Assembly (NCBI GenBank): GCA_903919165.1
Contig: CAIXHJ010000320.1
Span: forward strand, 1-21,624
DNA length: 21,624 nt
Reading direction: 5' to 3'
DNA from: an uncultured Holophagaceae bacterium
Lineage (GTDB): Bacteria; Acidobacteriota; Holophagae; Holophagales; Holophagaceae
Positions 15,946 through 21,624 of this stretch are shown piece by piece. Made by a program: the position numbers and the translations under genes. How positions within the stretch are numbered: position 1 is the first letter of the stretch; each line of letters opens with the position of its first letter. The notes below the pieces were generated by a model that saw only the letters and a list, made by a program, of their open reading frames with translations, was not told where the DNA came from and did no database searches.

Positions 15946-16789
15946 GACGGACCTCGCTGGGTACCAGTGCCGCATCGTAGGCATGCTGGATGCGTGCCCG
16001 TTCCGCCAGGAGCTCGTCAAAATCGGGAATGTGATTGTCCCGTTCGAGGAGCACCGGCACGGGCCGCCCAAGGCGTGAAAGGGTCCACTGCATCAGGTCG
16101 ATGACGGGATCGATGACATCGGCACCGTGAGTGTCCACGGTGAGGTCGCCAAATTTCTTGTGCCCGGCGATGTGGAGCTGTGTGACGCGATCCAGCGGCA
16201 TGCGGGAGAGCCATTCCCTTGGATCGAATCCGAAGTTGAGTGCGTTGACATAGACATTGTTCACGTCCAGCAACCACCCAACGTCTGCGCCCTCCAGCAC
16301 CGCCGTGATGAAGTCCGCCTCGTCCATTTCCTTGGCGCCCAATTCGGCGTAATAGGTGATGTTTTCGAGCAGAAGCGGGACGGGAAGACGGGCCTGGAGC
16401 GCCCGGGCCCGTGAGATCGTGTGCCGGACGGCCTCCCTCGTGAAGGGGAGGGGCAGGAGTTCATGAAGGCAGCTCCCGTCCACGGAGGTGAAGCAGAGGT
16501 GCTCCGAATGCCAGGGAGTCCCCGTTCGGACGAGGAACTCGCCCAGGTCGCGAAGGTATTCCTCGTCCCAGGAATCGAACCCACCCACGGACATCGCCAG
16601 CCCGTGGGTGAGTACTGGATCCCGATCAAGGATGGTGCAGGCCATCCGATGGTAGCGGCCACCGTCCCCGATGACATTCTCGGGGCAGGTCTCCCAGAAG
16701 GGCACGCCATGGCCTTCCATCCGCGCGACCTGCTCTAGGTGCGGGCGGCGAAGCCCGAGCCCCACGCCGGTGAACCTGTCCTGAGCCAT
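15938..16789 (-). CDS. DUF692 multinuclear non-heme iron oxidative (MNIO) RiPP maturase, HvfB-like
   Basis: The 283-residue protein is a clear DUF692 member (TIM-barrel fold). It starts GVGLGLRRPHLE (8-19) and carries the conserved metal-site stretches: WETCPENVI (32-40), HGLAMSVGG (62-70), WHSEHLCF (93-100), LLENITYY (140-147), LLDVNNVYVNALNFG (173-187), LHIAGHKKFG (205-214), VDTHG (218-222) and LLERDNH (247-253). Enzymes of this family (MbnB, HvfB, TglH) use two or three irons and oxygen to modify cysteines in a peptide, typically into oxazolone/thioamide or thiooxazole groups. An AGGAG ribosome site lies 8 bases before the ATG. It begins 18 bases after the Cys-repeat peptide gene, its presumed substrate, and overlaps the HvfC-like gene, its presumed partner. 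The exact chemistry here is not shown. Confidence 0.93.
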   Translation of the reverse strand: MAQDRFTGVGLGLRRPHLEQVARMEGHGVPFWETCPENVIGDGGRYHRMACTILDRDPVLTHGLAMSVGGFDSWDEEYLRDLGEFLVRTGTPWHSEHLCFTSVDGSCLHELLPLPFTREAVRHTISRARALQARLPVPLLLENITYYAELGAKEMDEADFITAVLEGADVGWLLDVNNVYVNALNFGFDPREWLSRMPLDRVTQLHIAGHKKFGDLTVDTHGADVIDPVIDLMQWTLSRLGRPVPVLLERDNHIPDFDELLAERARIQHAYDAALVPSEVRHA

Positions 16790-16807
16790 GGCGCTACTCC
16801 TGCCAAA

Positions 16808-17173
16808 CTACTTCTTGTCCGCTCCGCAGGAGGCTTCCTTCTTGTCCTTCCCGCAGGAGCCATCCTTCTTGTCCTTCTTCGCATCCTTGCTGCCACAGGA
16901 ACCCTTGCCACAGGAACCGTCCTTGGCTTTGTCCTTCTTCGCATCCTTGCTGCCGCAGGAACCTTTGCCACAGGAGCCATCCTTGGCCTTGGCGGGGGCC
17001 TTCCCCTCCTCCTTGGGATCCTTGGACTCCTGGGCTCCGCAGCTTCCGGCCTGGGTGAAGGCGGCTTCCGCGCTGAAAGACTCGACCGGCGTGGCACCGA
17101 CAGAAGGGGAATTGCCCGCCATGAGCGAACCGGCCGCGAAGAGGGTGGCGGCACCGATGAGTTTCGTGAACAT
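16808..17173 (-). CDS. Secreted cysteine-repeat precursor peptide (HvfA/bufferin-like RiPP)
   Basis: The ATG at 17173 (121 residues) has a strong ribosome site, GGAGG, 5 bases upstream; the frame is open 32 codons further up but has no start signal there. Residues 1-19 form a signal peptide (MFTKLIGAATLFAAGSLMA, likely cut before Gly20). The rest is polar, very rich in Lys and Asp, with seven cysteines (45, 68, 73, 88, 93, 107, 116), every one in a Ser-Cys-Gly triplet. A 20-residue unit containing DGSCGKGSCGSKDAKKDK occurs twice (65-84, 85-104), followed by a shortened third unit. This matches HvfA/bufferin-type metal-binding RiPP precursors, whose Cys-Gly sites are modified by the DUF692 enzyme encoded next. 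Known family members usually show EGKCG-type sites; these are DGSCG and KGSCG. Function in metal (probably copper) binding is inferred. Confidence 0.85.
   Translation of the reverse strand: MFTKLIGAATLFAAGSLMAGNSPSVGATPVESFSAEAAFTQAGSCGAQESKDPKEEGKAPAKAKDGSCGKGSCGSKDAKKDKAKDGSCGKGSCGSKDAKKDKKDGSCGKDKKEASCGADKK
16862..16981 (-). repeat. 60-base in-frame tandem repeat encoding the double SCG unit
   Basis: Two head-to-tail copies of a 60-base unit (16922-16981 and 16862-16921) each encode one 20-residue DGSCGKGSCG-type block of the precursor peptide. The copies share long identical runs (bases 16871-16890 match 16931-16950 exactly) and most differences are silent or third-position. A partial, more diverged third copy follows toward 16810. 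This points to growth of the peptide by whole-unit duplication under selection on the protein sequence. Confidence 0.8.
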
Positions 17174-17328
17174 GGATCCTCCGTGCGGACAGGGCCGCAG
17201 CAGGGGCCGCAGGGCGGCCCCGTTGATGGCACAGGTCAAGGTCATCCCGGACAGCCCGGGCGGAACCAAGGTGCTGTTGATAACTAGTTCGGTGCGGCCC
17301 TGGTGGCCATTGTGACATTTTTTTATTT
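17174..17328 (-). promoter_or_regulatory. Leader and probable promoter region of the hvfA-like operon
   Basis: The 155-base gap holds no gene. Reading on the minus strand from the distal end, it has an A-tract (complement of 17318-17324) followed at once by TGTCACA (complement of 17311-17317). TGTCACA is a sequence known as a -35 element for some ECF sigma groups, and A-tracts often precede ECF -35 elements. No convincing -10 partner was found at the expected spacing, although a CGAAC lies 19 bases downstream. Nearer the gene are two possible RNA hairpins: 17246-17260 (5-base-pair stem, 5-base loop) and 17203-17221 (7-base-pair perfect stem, 5-base loop). A direct repeat of AGGTCA (17233-17238, 17239-17244) and the palindrome AACTAGTT (17282-17289) also occur. 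Regulation by the operon's own sigma factor is inferred. Confidence 0.4.
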
Positions 17329-17712
17329 CTATGGATCATGCCGTTTGTCATCGGGTGCGTTATCTCTTGGGCAGGCGCGCCCTGTGGTACGTCCGCGGAC
17401 CACCGGGTCGTATGCCCAGTCGCGCGGGCGGACTGGAATCAAGGCCAGCATGCTACCCACCAAGCGCCAGGTCGGACTCATCCGATGGAGGAGGTGGATC
17501 ACTGCTCCCGACCGGATCAGCAGCCCGCCTTCTGGCGTGAGAACCACCAGGCTGTCAGGGAGTCCCGCCTGCAGGTCTGGTGGAATCAGACGCTCGAAGG
17601 CCTCCCCAGCCTGTGGCGCGAAATGGATCAGATGGGATCGGTCCTACTGTGCTACAAAGCGCACTGCGCCGCGGCGGACAGCGCAGCCCCCATCATAGAA
17701 AAGGCGCGTCAC
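17329..17712 (-). pseudogene. Decayed DCC-family (DUF393) thiol-disulfide oxidoreductase gene
   Basis: The minus strand reads as one DCC-family protein from a GTG at 17712, which overlaps the GDT1 stop as GTGA, to a TAG at 17329-17331. It is interrupted by an in-frame TAG at 17644-17646 after 22 codons. The 22-residue N-terminal piece contains FYDGGCAVRRGAVRFVAQ, where intact members read FYDGDCALCRGAVRF: the Asp and the second Cys of the D-x-x-C-x-x-C redox motif are lost. After the stop the frame continues with HLIHFAPQ, LPDSLVVLTPEGGLLIRSGA, and PTWRLVGSMLALIPVRPRDW, all typical of this family's middle and C-terminal half. The last ~25 residues have drifted from the family's usual end, and a frameshift there is possible. 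Three separate single-base-type changes argue for real decay, not one read error. A short C-terminal ORF from a GTG at 17547 is unlikely to be functional. Confidence 0.75.
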
Positions 17713-17978
17713 CCCTTGACCAGGATCCATAGCCCCATCGCGATGAAAGCCGTCCCGGCGACCCACCTGAGGGCGGCTTCAGGGATGTTCTTGAATAGCA
17801 CTCCGCCCAGGGCCACACCGATGGCTGTGGCGCAGACGAGTGCCGCGCTGGCCGCGAGGAACACGGTCCAGACCTGGCCGCTGCGCACGGTGGCGGTCAT
17901 CGCCGCGAGTTGGGTCTTGTCCCCGACTTCGGCAAGAAAGACGGTTCCGAAGGTGGTCCAGAAGAGAGAGCGGTTCAT
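17709..17978 (-). CDS. Half-size GDT1/TMEM165 (UPF0016) cation transporter
   Basis: The ATG at 17978 (89 residues) has a GGAG ribosome site 9 bases upstream; the frame extends 32 codons further but overlaps the start of the divergent exonuclease gene. The family signature E-x-G-D-K-T is present as EVGDKTQLAA (residues 17-26), with hydrophobic segments at ~5-25, ~36-58 and ~67-87. Full GDT1 proteins contain two such repeats in ~190-200 residues and move Mn2+ or Ca2+ out of the cytoplasm or into compartments; one-repeat members presumably work as pairs. Only one copy is present here and no second half is next to it. It precedes the decayed DCC gene on the same strand. The transported ion is inferred from the family. 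Confidence 0.85.
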   Translation of the reverse strand: MNRSLFWTTFGTVFLAEVGDKTQLAAMTATVRSGQVWTVFLAASAALVCATAIGVALGGVLFKNIPEAALRWVAGTAFIAMGLWILVKG

Positions 17979-18045
17979 GGCAATCTCCGAAAATCGTGAC
18001 GGACTCTCCAGAGTAATGGAGGACCATCTACGGCACACTGAAGGA

Positions 18046-18993
18046 ATGGTGCTCGACCACTTCGACCTTCCCACGACCTATGTGGACACGCCGGAAAAGC
18101 TGCAGGAGGCACTGCCCCTGTGGCACGCGGCCGGGGTGCTGTCTGTGGACATCGAATGCAGCCTCACGGGCATGCACCACTGCGTGCTTGCCCTCATGCA
18201 AGTGGCCACCCACGATCAGGCCTGGCTGGTGGACCCGCTGCCTCTTGGCGGTCTCATGCGGCCCGCCCTGCAGGCCATGGCCCAGGTGCCCTGGATCGTC
18301 CATGACTTCTCCGGGGATGGCATCGTCTTCAAGCGCCTCTACGATGTGGTGCCGGAGAGCATCTTCGACACCATGCTGCTCTCCCGCGCCCTGGGCTACC
18401 CGCAGCCGGGCCTCAAGACCATGGCGAAGCTCAAGCTGGGCCTCGACATTCCCAAGGAGGAACAGGACTCCAACTGGATGGTGCGTCCCCTGCGCGAGGC
18501 CCAGATCAGCTACGCCAGCCGCGACGCGGCCCTGCTGCTACCGCTGTTGAGAATCCTGGCCGACGAGTGCGACGCCCACCGAGATCATCCAGAGATCGGG
18601 CCCCGCCTAGCCAGCCTGCCGAAAGAGATGCGTCTCCTGCTGAAGCGGGTTCGCGCCTACGCCCCCCCCAAACACGATCCTTTCGTCGAAAAAGTCAGGC
18701 ACCTGGGGGCACTTGCGATGGCACGCGCCATGAAGCTGACAGCCCTGCGCTGGGCCTGGGGCAACGAAGGCGATGTGGGCGCTGTGATGGAACTGGGCAA
18801 CCGATGGCTCATGGCTCGGTTGGCTCACCCCCCGGCCACCAAGGAGGCCCTGGAGCGCACCATTCCAAACCCCCGGTTCCGCCGGAGACGGTTGGATGCT
18901 CTGTGGGAAGTCTTCAGCGAGGGGGCACATGAAACTCAGGAGGAACCGGAATCGTACGATGGATTGATCTGGAACAATCCTGGGCGGCCATGA
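18046..18993 (+). CDS. RNase D-type DEDDy 3'-5' exonuclease with HRDC-like tail
   Basis: The ATG at 18046 (315 residues) is preferred; an ATG at 18016 in the same frame would add 10 residues and a GTG at 18049 is also possible. The exonuclease motifs are complete: VDIE (D35, E37; the family often has DTE), HDFSGDGIVF (H86, D91) and YASRDA (Y156, D160), together with the usual IFDTMLLSRALGY, and SNWMVRPL before the last motif. This is the DEDDy family that trims RNA 3' ends using two metal ions. The last ~100 residues (LTALRWAWGNEGDVGAVM, then LMARLAHPPATKEALE) fit one HRDC domain, as in RNase D. The frame is open far upstream (to 17338), but that part lies opposite the GDT1 and DCC genes. It is divergent from GDT1 and converges on uvrA. 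Confidence 0.88.
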   Translation: MVLDHFDLPTTYVDTPEKLQEALPLWHAAGVLSVDIECSLTGMHHCVLALMQVATHDQAWLVDPLPLGGLMRPALQAMAQVPWIVHDFSGDGIVFKRLYDVVPESIFDTMLLSRALGYPQPGLKTMAKLKLGLDIPKEEQDSNWMVRPLREAQISYASRDAALLLPLLRILADECDAHRDHPEIGPRLASLPKEMRLLLKRVRAYAPPKHDPFVEKVRHLGALAMARAMKLTALRWAWGNEGDVGAVMELGNRWLMARLAHPPATKEALERTIPNPRFRRRRLDALWEVFSEGAHETQEEPESYDGLIWNNPGRP

Positions 18994-19060
18994 CGACCGC
19001 CCCTGTAATAACCTCAAATCCCATGCCGGCTTCCAATCCGTCCTGAATTCAGGCCCAGGT

Positions 19061-21624
<2,564 letters not shown>

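Noticed and set aside
16862..16981. CRISPR-like array
   Set aside because: The repeats are contiguous with no spacers and are in frame within a protein-coding gene.
17174..17269. Longer form of the Cys-repeat peptide starting at 17269
   Set aside because: No ribosome site there, while the ATG at 17173 has GGAGG at good spacing and begins a signal peptide; the region also holds leader hairpins.
17644..17646. The in-frame TAG as a recoded amino acid (pyrrolysine or read-through)
   Set aside because: The redox motif next to it is also destroyed and no recoding machinery or structure is seen, so simple decay fits better.
17338..18045. Long N-terminal extension of the RNase D frame (236 extra codons)
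   Set aside because: It runs opposite the GDT1 gene and the DCC pseudogene, whose family matches are on the minus strand; the extension shows no resemblance to exonuclease proteins.
19042..19053. Palindrome CCTGAATTCAGG between the exonuclease and uvrA as a terminator
   Set aside because: The sequence is a perfect 12-base palindrome but would give only a short weak stem and has no T-run on either side.

Overview
The window is GC-rich, gene-dense bacterial chromosome with short intergenic gaps. The gene set (PEGA/TPR envelope proteins, an endonuclease-type MutL, a predicted outer-membrane peptidase, a sigma-54 activator behind aroA) and the codon bias suggest a Gram-negative acidobacterium of the Holophaga/Geothrix type. 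That placement is an inference from style and gene content, not from a marker gene. There are no rRNA or tRNA genes, CRISPR arrays or insertion sequences.

Region 1 (about 1-7959, + strand) is one tightly packed run: a TPR plus beta-propeller protein cut by the left edge, a secreted PEGA/PDZ/TPR protein, a small one-helix membrane protein, aroA (EPSP synthase), and a 1007-residue sigma-54 activator whose start overlaps the aroA stop. Region 2 (7978-13606) holds mutL on the minus strand. Divergent from it are a large secreted HELGH peptidase with a propeller and a predicted C-terminal barrel, and a membrane-anchored metallophosphoesterase.

Region 3 (13603-17978, all minus strand) is the most interesting part. 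Read in its own direction it contains: a half-size GDT1/TMEM165 transporter; a decayed DCC-family (DUF393) thiol-disulfide oxidoreductase gene; a long leader; a cysteine-repeat secreted precursor peptide (HvfA/bufferin-like); its DUF692 multinuclear-iron maturase (HvfB-like) and partner (HvfC-like, DUF2063); a secreted YceI protein; an ECF sigma factor; and a soluble zinc-binding anti-sigma factor. The hvfA-to-anti-sigma block looks like a self-contained, probably metal-responsive RiPP metallophore operon. The precursor is exported after the maturases modify its Cys-Gly sites, and the sigma/anti-sigma pair probably controls the operon.

Region 4 (18046-21624) holds an RNase D-type 3'-5' exonuclease (+) converging on uvrA (-). 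The first ~80-90 codons of uvrA lie beyond the right edge.
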